Shown piece after piece: positions 7,691-16,102 of a stretch of DNA of 64,000 bases (its first letter is position 1; each line of letters starts with the position of its first letter). The stretch spans positions 372,001 to 436,000 of the forward strand of contig OY970250.1 in assembly GCA_963715575.1 (NCBI GenBank), in the 5' to 3' direction. The notes beneath the pieces were generated by a model. It searched no databases. It worked only from the letters and a program-made list of their open reading frames with translations, and was not told the DNA's origin. The position numbers were made by a program, and so were the translations under genes. This DNA comes from AC-32 sp963715575 (GTDB lineage: Bacteria > Actinomycetota > Thermoleophilia > Gaiellales > Gaiellaceae).

Positions 7691-7927
7691 GCCTGCTTCT
7701 CCAGCAGGCGCCGGCAGGTGCCGCTGCGCTCGAACTCATTCGCGAGCTCAGAATCGAGCGCCTTCACCTTGGCGATCGCGGCGCGGCCGTCGACCGCCGA
7801 GCGGGCAAGGGCGGTGAGCGGCGGCACGAGCGAGGCGAACGCCTCGGCGACCGAGGTCGGCCGCTGCCTGATCTGTGCCTTGGCGACGCGGAGGTTCAAC
7901 TCGGTTCGCTCCGCCCACCGGCGGACG
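7687..7927 (-). pseudogene. C-terminal part of a small membrane-anchored protein (displaced)
   Basis: Encodes the helical tail VRRWAERTELNLRVAKAQ to LLEKQA, about 80 residues, ending 4 nt into the Dcu gene start (ATGA). It has no start of its own. Joined directly to the piece at 8375-8709 it continues that frame without losing a base. The intervening 447 bp belong to pepD. Confidence 0.75.
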
Positions 7928-8374
7928 CATGTCGAGCCCTTCGACCTTGTCGCCGATCACCGCCGTCTCCAGCCCCGCGTGGACGGCCGTCACGATCGGC
8001 GGCTCGCCGAACAGGTTCTCGTAGACGCGCCGGGCGACGGCGAGCGCGGGCGAGTCGAGGTTCGGCCGCCAACCGCCGTAGTTGTGCTTCACCTCGAGCA
8101 TCCCGCCGGTGAGGCGAGCGATCGCGTCGAGCCCGTCGATCACGTCGGGCAGCGCCGCGTCGTTGGAGGAGCGCGAGAGGCTGTGCAGCGTCAGCGTGTC
8201 GCCCTCGGTGACGGCCTCGCCGAGCGAGGTGCTCGTCTCGATCAGGTCGTCGAAGTCGGGGCTCAGCGCGAGCGGCCCGGTCGGGACGAGCGCCACGGCG
8301 TCGAGCAGCGAGGCCGTGCTCTCGCCGGTCCACGCGTCGGCGGCGTCGGGCGCGGCCGCGATCTCGACCGTGAG
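7928..8374 (-). pseudogene. pepD: Displaced central segment of pepD
   Basis: 149 codons without start or stop that read as the middle of an Xaa-His dipeptidase. They run from LTVEIAAAPDAADAW through LVPTGPLALSPDF, SLSRSSNDA, GGWRPNLDSPALAV and VTAVHAGLETAVIGDK to EGLDM. These match the E. coli PepD segment that precedes its ...MVSIGP and GPHSPDE C-terminus. This segment is missing from the pepD frame at 8706-9722 and instead splits the neighbouring small membrane-protein gene. Confidence 0.85.
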
Positions 8375-8709
8375 GGGATGCCCGCGCGCTTCAGGCCTTC
8401 CTGCAGCGTCTCCTGCGTGGCGCGCATCGCCCGGTTGACGGCGTCGTGGACGGTGACGACCTGCTCCTGCGAGTCGCCGGTCGAGCCGTCGCTGCGCCGG
8501 GCGGCCCAGTTGTTGTGCCGCAGCTCCTCGCGAATGCCCTTCAGCTGGCCCTCCCACGCGCCGACCGTGCCGCAGACGTCGTCGGCCCAGCGTTCGGCGC
8601 GGACGGTCTCGCCGGTGTTGTCGCGGCCGTTGCTCGCCAGGCCGGCCACCGCCGACAGGACGATCAGCCCAGCGACGACCAAGCCGACGATCAGCAGCGC
8701 ACGCCTCAC
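8375..8709 (-). pseudogene. N-terminal part of a small membrane-anchored protein (interrupted)
   Basis: Starts with GTG 8709, overlapping the pepD stop (GTGA). It encodes an N-terminal membrane anchor (ALLIVGLVVAGLIVLSAV) and a helical outer domain with DVCGTVGAWEGQL and MRATQETLQEGLKRAG. The frame then runs into pepD-derived sequence. Its natural continuation lies at 7687-7927, giving a protein of about 190 residues. From memory, actinobacterial anchored helical proteins of this layout are common and of unknown function. Confidence 0.75.
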
Positions 8710-9722
8710 TTCGAGATCTCGTCCACGAAGCCGACCGTGAGCCGGAAGAAGCGCTCGGCGGTCGGGATGCTCACCCGCTCGTCAGGGGAGTGCGGCGCCT
8801 CGATCTGGGGCCCGAACGAGATCTTGTCCGTCTTCGCATAGGCGTCGCGGATCGTCGCGGTCGCGGCTTCGACGGCGTGGCGGACGTCGCCCTCGGTGTC
8901 GCGCGCGACCGAGATCACCGCCTCGGCGTCGCGGGGGATCGCGTTGCGGCTCTTTCCGCCGTTCAGCGAGACAAGCCGGAAGGGCACGGTCGCGAAGGCC
9001 TCGCGCAGCGCGCGTCCGAGCACCTTGACCGCGTTCGAGCGGCCGAGCTGGATGTTGGTGCCGGAGTGGCCACCGAGGCCGCCGCTCGCAGTGACCGCGA
9101 GCGTGACGGCACCGTCCTCGACCGGCGCGCGCTCCTCGGCGATCCGCACCCAGGTGTCGGTGCTGCCGGCGCAGCCGACTGTCAGCTTCCCGTCCTCCTC
9201 GCTGTCGAGGTTGACGAGAATCGAGCCGCTCACGAGCGACCCGTCGAGCCCGTTCGCCCCTTCCAGGCCGACCTCCTCGGCAACCGTCATCAGCAGCTCG
9301 AGCGGCCCGTGCGGCAGGGACTCGTCCTCGACCAGGGCCATCATCGCGGCGATCGCCACGCCGTCGTCGGCGCCGAGCGTCGTGCCGTTCGCGGTCAGCC
9401 AGTCGCCGTCGCGGACGAGCTCGATCCGCCCTTCGCTCGGGTCGTTCGGGCTGTCCGGCTGCCGCTCGCAGACCATGTCCAGGTGCCCCTGCACGGTGAC
9501 CTTCGGCGCGGACTCGCGCCCCGGAGTGGCGGGCACGTCGATCACGAGGTTGCGCGCCTCGTCCTGGCGCAGCTCGAACCCGTGCCTGTCGGCCCACGCG
9601 CGCACGTGCTCGATCACCGGCTCCTCCTTGCGCGAGGGCCGGGCGATCCTGGTCAGCGTCTCGAAGTGCTCCCAGAAGCTGCGCGGCTCGACCCCCGCGA
9701 GCACCGATGTCTGCGTTGCCAT
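8706..9722 (-). pseudogene. pepD: Xaa-His dipeptidase (M20C) lacking its middle segment
   Basis: Residues 1-300 from ATG 9722 are the N-terminal part of PepD. Metal ligands are visible in VQGHLDMV, TLGADDGVA, MTVAEEVGLEGA and NLDSEEDG. The frame then jumps from RDAYAKTDK directly to the family's C-terminus (ISFGPQIEAPHSPDERV, with the last His ligand) and stops at 8706. The missing 149 codons lie at 7928-8374. Rejoined, the protein is 487 residues, against 485 for E. coli PepD. The start has a good ribosome site (GGAGGATCGGG). The frame is open as given, so a shortened protein could be made, but the lid/dimerisation region would be absent. Confidence 0.85.
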
Positions 9723-9807
9723 CCCGATCCTCCAATGCCCTGGACGCGGAGAGCGTTCCATCGGCTCCGAAAGTCGCCATCCCGCATCGGGTGATTGGCT
9801 GCTCGCG

Positions 9808-9813
9808 TAGCGT
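9808..9813 (+). promoter_or_regulatory. -10 hexamer TAGCGT
   Basis: Six nt before the GTG at 9820; leaderless pattern. Confidence 0.45.
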
Positions 9814-9819
9814 TCGAGC

Positions 9820-10854
9820 GTGTCGTCGCCGCCACGGCCAGGGCCGCTTCGTCGCGGGCGCGATTGGCTCGAGCGCCGCCCGCTGCTCGTGCTCGTGGTG
9901 CCGGCGGTGCTTGCGCTCGGCGCAGTCGCGGGGCTCGCCGACATCGCCGGCAGCGAGCGGATCGACCGCGCGGCGCGGCACCTCCACCCAGCCTGGCTCC
10001 TGCTCTGCCTCGGCGGCGAGCTGCTCGCCTACGCGGGCTACGTCCTGATGGTGCGCGACACCTCCAAGGTCGACGACGGCCCGAGCCTGAGCTTCGGGCG
10101 CTCACTGCAGACGGTGATCGGCGGCTTCGGGGTCTTCGCGGCCACGCGGACGAGCGGCGGCTTCGCGGTCGACTACTGGGCGCTGCGCAGCGCGGGTGAG
10201 GACCGCGACGGCGCGGTCGCTCGCGTCCTCGCCCTCGGCGCGCTCGAGTACGCCGTGCTCGCCCCGGCCGCGCTCTGCTCCGCGATCGCGCTCCTGGTCA
10301 GCGGCGAGGACGTGCCGTTGACCCTCACGCTGCCCTGGCTGCTCGTGATCCCCGGTGCGTTCGCCGCGGTCTGGGTCACCTCGCCGAGGCGCGCGCCGCG
10401 CTACTCGAACGCCAGGGGCGGCGGACGGATCCGCCAGGCCTTCGCGCACGCCGTTGCCGGGCTCTCGATCCTGCGCTCGATGTTCGTCGCGCCGCCGCGC
10501 GAGCATGGGCTCGGGCTGCTGGGCACGGCGGCCTACTGGGCCGGCGACATCGCCTGCCTCTGGGGCGCGCTGCAGCTCTTCGGCAACCCGAAGCTGTCGG
10601 TGCCGGCGCTGATCATCGGCTACGCGACCGGCTACGTGCTGACGCGGCGCTCGCTGCCCGCAGGCGGAGCCGGGATCGTCGAGATCGCGCTCACCTTCGC
10701 GCTCACCTGGGTCGGCTTCCCGTTCGTCCGGGCCCTGCTCGGCGTGGTCGTCTACCGGCTCTTCAACCTCTGGCTGCCGATCCTGCCCGCGCTGGCGGTG
10801 CTCCCCAACGTGGAGGCGCTCAAGCGCGAGCTGGAGGAGGCGGAGGCGGCCTAG
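9820..10854 (+). CDS. LPG-synthase-like (UPF0104) integral membrane protein
   Basis: A 344-residue protein with seven to eight hydrophobic helices. Features of the lysylphosphatidylglycerol synthase transmembrane family are present: GGFGVFAATRTSGGFAVDYW in the first half, and YRLFNLWLPILPALAVLP at the end. The catalytic aminoacyl-transferase domain of true MprF is absent, so it is more likely a flippase-like or unknown-function relative. GTG 9820 is supported by TAGCGT 6 nt upstream. The 3' end overlaps the convergent MscS gene by 4 nt. Confidence 0.8.
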   Translation: MSSPPRPGPLRRGRDWLERRPLLVLVVPAVLALGAVAGLADIAGSERIDRAARHLHPAWLLLCLGGELLAYAGYVLMVRDTSKVDDGPSLSFGRSLQTVIGGFGVFAATRTSGGFAVDYWALRSAGEDRDGAVARVLALGALEYAVLAPAALCSAIALLVSGEDVPLTLTLPWLLVIPGAFAAVWVTSPRRAPRYSNARGGGRIRQAFAHAVAGLSILRSMFVAPPREHGLGLLGTAAYWAGDIACLWGALQLFGNPKLSVPALIIGYATGYVLTRRSLPAGGAGIVEIALTFALTWVGFPFVRALLGVVVYRLFNLWLPILPALAVLPNVEALKRELEEAEAA

Positions 10855-11753
10855 GCGGCTTCGCGGCGAGCCTGCCAGCGCATCGCGGCGCTGGCACGGG
10901 CGAAGCTGCGGGCGGCGGTCTCGTCGACCGCAAGCACGATCGGCCCGTGCACGATCAGGCCAGGCTCAGCCTTCTCCTTCAGCAGGTCGGAGAAGAAGCT
11001 CTCGACGAGCCACTCGCGTCCCGGCGCCATGGTGGCGCGCAGCGCGACCCGGACGAGGGACGGCGAGAGCTCCTCGACGGCGTCGATCCACGGCTTGCGC
11101 ACGAAGGTGGTCGGGCCTTCGGGCAGCAGGGTCGTCACGAAGGCGATCAGCTCCTCGCCGCGCTCGCGGTCGGCCACGAACAGCTCGATCGCAAGCTCCT
11201 TGACGCCGCGTGGCAGCACCTTGACCGCGGGGATCTGCGAGTTGTGGATGTGGATCGACTCGCCGTCGAGCGTGTGCAGCTTCGTCCGCCGCAGCGAGAC
11301 GTCCTCGACGACCCCCTGCAGCTCGAGCCCGGGGACGGCGATCGTGTCGCCGACCGCGAACCAGCGCTCGGAGAACATCGCGAAGCCGGCGATGATGTCG
11401 GTCAGCACGCGCTGGACGGCGAAGCCGACCAGGATCAGCAGGAAGGATGCGCCCGCGAGCGCGGCCAGCCGGTCGACGCCTCCGATCAGCTCGGCGAATG
11501 TGAGCACCGCGGCCGCCGCGAAGCCGGCGTAGGCGATCCCGGTCCGGATCAGCGCCACGAGCGTCTCGTGCCGCTTGACCTCGGTCAGCTTGGCGGTCTC
11601 GCCGGGGTCGGTGCCGGCGTGCCGCTGCTCGTGCCAATGCAGGATCCGGCCGGCCATCACGCCGCTGAGGCGCGAGACCAGCCAGGCGGCGGCGAAGGCG
11701 GCCACCACGATCGCCGCGCGGTTGTCGAGCAGGGTGAGCGAGGTTGCGGTCAT
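10851..11753 (-). CDS. MscS-family mechanosensitive channel
   Basis: A 300-residue small-conductance mechanosensitive channel. Three N-terminal helices are followed by the pore-helix/beta-domain signature VGFAVQRVLTDIIAGFAMFSERWFAVGDTIAVPG. The beta-domain then reads VVEDVSLRRTKLHTLDGESIHIHNSQI, where family members have the SI/IPN element. It should release solutes on hypo-osmotic shock. ATG 11753 lies 8 nt after a minus-strand TAGCTT, which favours it over an upstream in-frame start. Confidence 0.9.
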   Translation of the reverse strand: MTATSLTLLDNRAAIVVAAFAAAWLVSRLSGVMAGRILHWHEQRHAGTDPGETAKLTEVKRHETLVALIRTGIAYAGFAAAAVLTFAELIGGVDRLAALAGASFLLILVGFAVQRVLTDIIAGFAMFSERWFAVGDTIAVPGLELQGVVEDVSLRRTKLHTLDGESIHIHNSQIPAVKVLPRGVKELAIELFVADRERGEELIAFVTTLLPEGPTTFVRKPWIDAVEELSPSLVRVALRATMAPGREWLVESFFSDLLKEKAEPGLIVHGPIVLAVDETAARSFARASAAMRWQARREAA

Positions 11754-11761
11754 CGACGGCC

Positions 11762-11767
11762 AAGCTA
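11762..11767 (-). promoter_or_regulatory. -10 hexamer TAGCTT for mscS
   Basis: Eight nt before ATG 11753 on the minus strand. Confidence 0.45.
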
Positions 11768-11816
11768 GCGAGAACCACACGGCTTGGCGCGCCTCGCACA
11801 AGCTTCTTACACGGGC

Positions 11817-12505
11817 TTAACCGGCGAGCAAGAAGACGAGGAAGCCGAGCGCCGCCACGAGCCCCAGCGCGGCCGCCACCCGCGGCGTGGCGGGATCGCG
11901 TGGTTGCGGCCGGACGCGGACCACAACGTGCTCTCCGTCGTCGCCGAGCGGGACGCGCGCACCGTCCTCGACGCCCGAGGGGACGGTGACCTCGAATCGT
12001 CGGCAAGGCGGCCCGTGCCGCCGGAGTCCTCGCAGGTCACGAGCTGGAGCACGCGCACGCCGCCCTCGTCGAGGCTCTCGCGGCGGTTGCCGCGACCACC
12101 GCAGCCGGTGCACTCGCGCGTGGTGCAGGACGGGCAATCGGAACGGGCCTAGAACCGCACCGACCGCCTCCCGCCGCGCGCGGCCTCGTAGAAGCCCAGC
12201 TCGACCTCTGCGACGTCGCCTGCGCCGCGGCGCTTCGAGCGCTCCCCGAGGTCGAACAGGCCCTGCGCGGGCGAGGCCGTCCAGGCCCCACGGCCGCGGT
12301 AGCCGAAGTGGTCGTACAGGAGCCGGCTCGCCGGCTTCGAGAGCGCCGCATAGGCGTCGGCCAGCTCGCGGAAGCGCCCCTCGGCGTCGGGGTCGTCCGA
12401 GACGTCCGGATGCAGCAGGCGCGCCCTGGCTCGGAAGGCGCGCTTGATCTCCGCCGCGTCCGCCCCGCGAGCCACGCCGAGCACGTCGTAGTAGTCGGGG
12501 CTCAC
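11817..12505 (-). pseudogene. DnaJ-like J-domain protein, broken by a stop and a frameshift
   Basis: GTG 12505 opens a J-domain (DYYDVLGVARGADAAEIKRA, then the HPD motif in LLHPDVSDD). The frame stops at an in-frame TAG (12149-12151) after RRSVRF. The same frame continues past the TAG with a degenerate zinc-finger region (CPSC, CTGCGGRG, TCEDSGGTG). After a one-base shift near 11995 comes the C-terminal substrate-domain strand FEVTVPSGVEDGARVPLG and finally a hydrophobic helix before the stop at 11817. A one-base deletion in GGCCGC-CTTGCC would restore the second join. A membrane-tailed DnaJ relative is unusual. As given, only the 118-residue J-domain piece can be made. Confidence 0.75.
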
Positions 12506-12570
12506 CCGAGGGTTCTTCCACGAGAGCCGGGCGAGCGAAACCGAAACGGCGGCTGCGCGGTTGTCTCAAT

Positions 12571-13260
12571 GTGCGGCGCCTGCGCGGATTCGTGCTCCTG
12601 GCCTGCGGGCTCGGCGGCCTCTGGGCCGGCGCGTCGATCGGCGGAGCCGGCGTCGGGCTGCCGACGATCACGCTGCCGACGCTGCCTGTGACCGTGCCGA
12701 CGGTTCCGACGGTGCCGACGCTGCCGATCCCGCCGCCGGCTCCACCACCCGCGCCGCCGGCACCGCAACCGCCGCCACCTCCTCCACCTCCCCCACCGCC
12801 GCCCGCGGCGACGCCTCCACCGCCGCCGATCGCCACGACTCCCTCGCGCGCGCGCGTGCGCAAGAGGAGCACGACGGCCCCACACACGCGCACAAGATCA
12901 CCGGCACGGGCGCGCTCGGAGGGGCGGAAGCGTGCCGTTCCCCAGCCCGTGCCGAAGACCCCGCAGCGGACGAGCTCGCCGGCCACCAGCTTGAAACCGC
13001 CCGCTCCAGCGAGGGTCTCGCCGCCGCTCCCGCATGGCTTGGCCGCCGGCGCCACGCTGGCCCCGAGCGTGCGCAAGCTCCCGTTCGCCGCGCTGGGCCT
13101 CGTCTCGTTCGCGATCGCGCTGCTCGCCCTGGGCGCCGTGCCCGCGAGCGCCGTGCCGCATCCGGCCGCCGCAAGCCTGCTCGCCTCACGCCGCACCGAG
13201 CTCGCAATCGGCGGCCTGGCCCTGCTGGCGGCCTCGATCGCCGCGTACCTGCTGGTCTGA
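12571..13260 (+). CDS. Proline-rich membrane-anchored surface protein (paralogue of 48295-48981)
   Basis: A 229-residue protein. After an N-terminal hydrophobic signal it has Pro/Thr/Val repeats (VPTVPTVPT) and a polyproline tract of about 12 residues near 70-80. An Arg/Pro-rich linker follows, then two C-terminal helices separated by LLASRRTELAIGG. The same order (signal, polyproline, basic linker, helix, RRELLAFGG, helix) recurs in the gene at 48295. It probably spans the cell wall. No enzyme domain. GTG start; no clear ribosome site. Confidence 0.7.
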   Translation: MRRLRGFVLLACGLGGLWAGASIGGAGVGLPTITLPTLPVTVPTVPTVPTLPIPPPAPPPAPPAPQPPPPPPPPPPPPAATPPPPPIATTPSRARVRKRSTTAPHTRTRSPARARSEGRKRAVPQPVPKTPQRTSSPATSLKPPAPARVSPPLPHGLAAGATLAPSVRKLPFAALGLVSFAIALLALGAVPASAVPHPAAASLLASRRTELAIGGLALLAASIAAYLLV

Positions 13261-13308
13261 AAGTTCCCCTTTCCGGGGGATCTCGCGCGCCCTCGCTGGC
13301 GAGAAACT

Positions 13309-16047
13309 GTGGCGGTGCGGCATCACCTTGCGGCTGTTGCGCCTGCGCATGCACCGGACGGCGAACCCCCCGTCTCCGAAGCCCCGCGCCCGGACTCGCT
13401 CGTCCAGTCGTACCGCCAGCTGGCGGACGTCTTCCACGACATCCTCTCCGAGCACAGCCTCGACAACCTGCTCGAGCGCATCGCCGACACGCTCGCCGAG
13501 CTCGTGCCGCACGACACGCTTTCGATCTACCAGGCCGACGAGGCCCAGACGCAGCTGATCCCGGTGCTCGCCCGCGACAAGTGGGCCGAGAAGATCATGG
13601 ACAGCCGCTCCGAGTTCGGCGAGGGCATCACCGGCTGGGCCGCCCTCCACCGCGAGCCGGTGCGCACCAACCAGGCGCACCTCGACCCGCGCACGAAGAC
13701 CGTGCCGGGCACGCCGCCGGACGAGGCGGAGGCGCTGATCACGGTTCCGCTGATCGCGCGCGACCTGGTCAAGGGCGTGCTCAACATCTACCGGCTCGGC
13801 GAGGAAGCGACCTTCAGCGATGAGGAGTTCGAGCTGACCACGCGCTTCGCGGACGCGGCGGCGCTGGCGCTCGACAACGCCCAGATCCGCGCGCGGCTCG
13901 AGTACCAGGCGCAGACCGACTCGCTGACCGGCCTCTACAACCACCGCTACTTCCACGAGCGGCTGCGGGCCGAGCTCACGCGCGCGAACCGCTCACGGGA
14001 CAGCGTCGCCGTGCTGATGCTCGACATCGACGACTTCAAGCGGGTCAACGACGTCTACGGCCACGGCTCCGGCGACCAGGTGCTGACCGAGCTCGCCGAG
14101 CTGCTGCGCGCGGCGCTGCGCGGCTCGGACGTCGTCTGCCGGCTCGGCGGCGAGGAGTTCGGCGTGATCATGCCGAGCGGCGGCGCGGACGAGGCGTTCG
14201 CGCTGGCGAGGCGCCTGACCGGCACGCTCGACGAGGTCGAGTTCGGGCCGGCCGGCAAGATCACGATCTCGGTCGGCGTCTCGCAGGGCCCCGAGCACGC
14301 GATGAACCCGCGCGAGCTGGTGGCCTGCGCGGAGGCGGCGATGATGACCGCCAAGGCTCGTGGCAAGAACCAGATCGTGCTCTTCCACGAGCACTCGACC
14401 GAGCGGCCGGAGGCGAAGCCTGCGAGCGGCCGCGACGTGCGCTCGATCGCGCACCTGAAGATGCTGCAGAGCCTGGCCGGGAAGCTGAACCGGCTGAACG
14501 ACGTGCGTCAGATCGGCGTGGTGATCGCCGACGAGCTGCGGCTCCTGATCGACTACCACAACTGCCGCGTCTCGGTGATCGAGGGCGACGAGGTCGTCCC
14601 GATCGCCTTCCGCGGCGAGCTGCTCTCGCGCAGCGGCGAGCGCGTCGACTTCCCGCGCACCCGCATCGGCGAGGGCATCACCGGCCACGTCGCCGAGACC
14701 TCTGAGCCGCTGCTCGTCAAGAACACGCTCGAGTGCGAGTTCGCGGTGATGATCCCGGGGACGCACATGATCGAGGAGTCGCAGATCGCCGTCCCGCTCT
14801 GCTACGGGGCGCGCGTGATCGGCGTGATCGCGATCTCGAAGCTCGGCGTCGACCAGTTCGACGAGGACGACGTGCGCCTGCTCGAGGTGCTGGCCGGCCA
14901 GGCGTCGGTCGCGCTCGAGAACGCGCGCCTCTACGAGGCACAGCGGCGCGAGGCCGACCACCTGAAGGCGCTGCTCGAGTTCACGGGCGCGATCTCCGAG
15001 GCGGCGACGCCCGGCGCGATCGGCACCGAGACCGTGCGCGCGGCGGCGCGAATCCTCGGCGGCAAGCGGTGCGCGCTCTGGCTCCCGGACGAGAACGGCG
15101 ACTTCAGGATCAGCGCGCACTCGGACTACGACACCGAGCCCGCGCTGCAGCCGATGCTCGACATCGTGCTGCCCGCCGACTCGCTGCGAGTCGCGATCGG
15201 TGACCGCACCGAGCCGTTCCTGGTGCCGGCCGAAGAGGCCACGAAGTGCTCGGAGCCTCCGGCGGGCCTCGCCTGGCCCGATCTCGCGCTGGCGCCCCTG
15301 CGCAACGACGGGGCGCTGGAGGGCTTCATCTCCGTCCGCGAGCCCACCACTGACAGCGAGCACACCGTGGAGGAGATCCTGCGGCTGCTCGGAGGCATCT
15401 CGTACCAGGCAGCCGTCGCGCTGGAGCGCGCCCGCAGCTACGAGAGCCTCGAGGAGACCTTCGTCTCGACCGTCGAGGCCTTGGCGAACGCGCTCGAGGC
15501 AAACGACGAGTACACCTCGTCGCACACGCGCTGGATCACCGACATGGCGCTGCGCGTGGGTGAGGCGATGGGCTTCGAGGAGCCCGAGCTGAAGCGGCTG
15601 GAGCTCGGCGCGCTCTTCCACGACATCGGCAAGATCGGGATTCCGACCAGCATCCTGCTCAAGCCGGGCCCGCTTTCGCCCGAAGAGCGCGCGATCATCG
15701 AGATGCACCCGGAGCTGGGCGAGCGGATCCTGAAGCCGATCGAGCGGCTCGCGGAGGTGCGCACGATCGTCCGCAGCTGCCACGAGCGCTGGGACGGCGC
15801 GGGCTATCCCGACCGCAAGGCCGGCGAGGAGATCCCGCTCGAGGCGCGGATCATCCTCGTCTGCGACGCGTTCCACGCGATGACGACCGACCGGCCCTAC
15901 CGCAAGCGGCTGAGCTGCGACGAGGCGTGCCGCCGGCTCCGCGAGGCCGCGGGCACGCAGTTCGACCCGAACGTGGTCGACATCTTCCTCGGGCTGCCGC
16001 TCGAGGTGCCGGTGGCGCACGACGCCGCCGAGCGGCTGGCGTCCTAG
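13309..16047 (+). CDS. GAF-GGDEF-GAF-GAF-HD-GYP bifunctional c-di-GMP signalling protein
   Basis: A 912-residue cytosolic protein with no membrane helix. GAF 1 spans about 40-190. The GGDEF cyclase spans about 215-375, with active-site GGEEF near 279-283 and an upstream RxxD (RGSD) inhibitory site. GAF 2 spans about 400-550 and GAF 3 about 570-715. The HD-GYP phosphodiesterase spans about 730-905, with HDIGKIG near 770, HPELGERI, and HERWDGAGYP near 830. Both catalytic centres look intact, so it could make and degrade cyclic di-GMP under control of the GAF sensors. Start is GTG 13309 or GTG 13315. A TCCCC/GGGGA hairpin lies between it and the upstream gene. No PilZ partner is in the window. 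Confidence 0.93.
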   Translation: MAVRHHLAAVAPAHAPDGEPPVSEAPRPDSLVQSYRQLADVFHDILSEHSLDNLLERIADTLAELVPHDTLSIYQADEAQTQLIPVLARDKWAEKIMDSRSEFGEGITGWAALHREPVRTNQAHLDPRTKTVPGTPPDEAEALITVPLIARDLVKGVLNIYRLGEEATFSDEEFELTTRFADAAALALDNAQIRARLEYQAQTDSLTGLYNHRYFHERLRAELTRANRSRDSVAVLMLDIDDFKRVNDVYGHGSGDQVLTELAELLRAALRGSDVVCRLGGEEFGVIMPSGGADEAFALARRLTGTLDEVEFGPAGKITISVGVSQGPEHAMNPRELVACAEAAMMTAKARGKNQIVLFHEHSTERPEAKPASGRDVRSIAHLKMLQSLAGKLNRLNDVRQIGVVIADELRLLIDYHNCRVSVIEGDEVVPIAFRGELLSRSGERVDFPRTRIGEGITGHVAETSEPLLVKNTLECEFAVMIPGTHMIEESQIAVPLCYGARVIGVIAISKLGVDQFDEDDVRLLEVLAGQASVALENARLYEAQRREADHLKALLEFTGAISEAATPGAIGTETVRAAARILGGKRCALWLPDENGDFRISAHSDYDTEPALQPMLDIVLPADSLRVAIGDRTEPFLVPAEEATKCSEPPAGLAWPDLALAPLRNDGALEGFISVREPTTDSEHTVEEILRLLGGISYQAAVALERARSYESLEETFVSTVEALANALEANDEYTSSHTRWITDMALRVGEAMGFEEPELKRLELGALFHDIGKIGIPTSILLKPGPLSPEERAIIEMHPELGERILKPIERLAEVRTIVRSCHERWDGAGYPDRKAGEEIPLEARIILVCDAFHAMTTDRPYRKRLSCDEACRRLREAAGTQFDPNVVDIFLGLPLEVPVAHDAAERLAS

Positions 16048-16050
16048 CTT
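16045..16050 (+). promoter_or_regulatory. -10 hexamer TAGCTT overlapping a stop codon
   Basis: TAGCTT includes the TAG stop of the c-di-GMP gene and lies 7 nt before an in-frame ATG at 16058. Confidence 0.4.
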
Positions 16051-16102
16051 CCCTCGAATGGGGCAGAGGTCCCGGCCGCCGGCGTCCGATGAACGGAGTG
16101 CG

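Noticed and set aside
12149..12151. Read-through TAG encoding pyrrolysine in the DnaJ-like gene
   Set aside because: No suitable context, and a downstream frameshift exists as well; a lesion or error is simpler.
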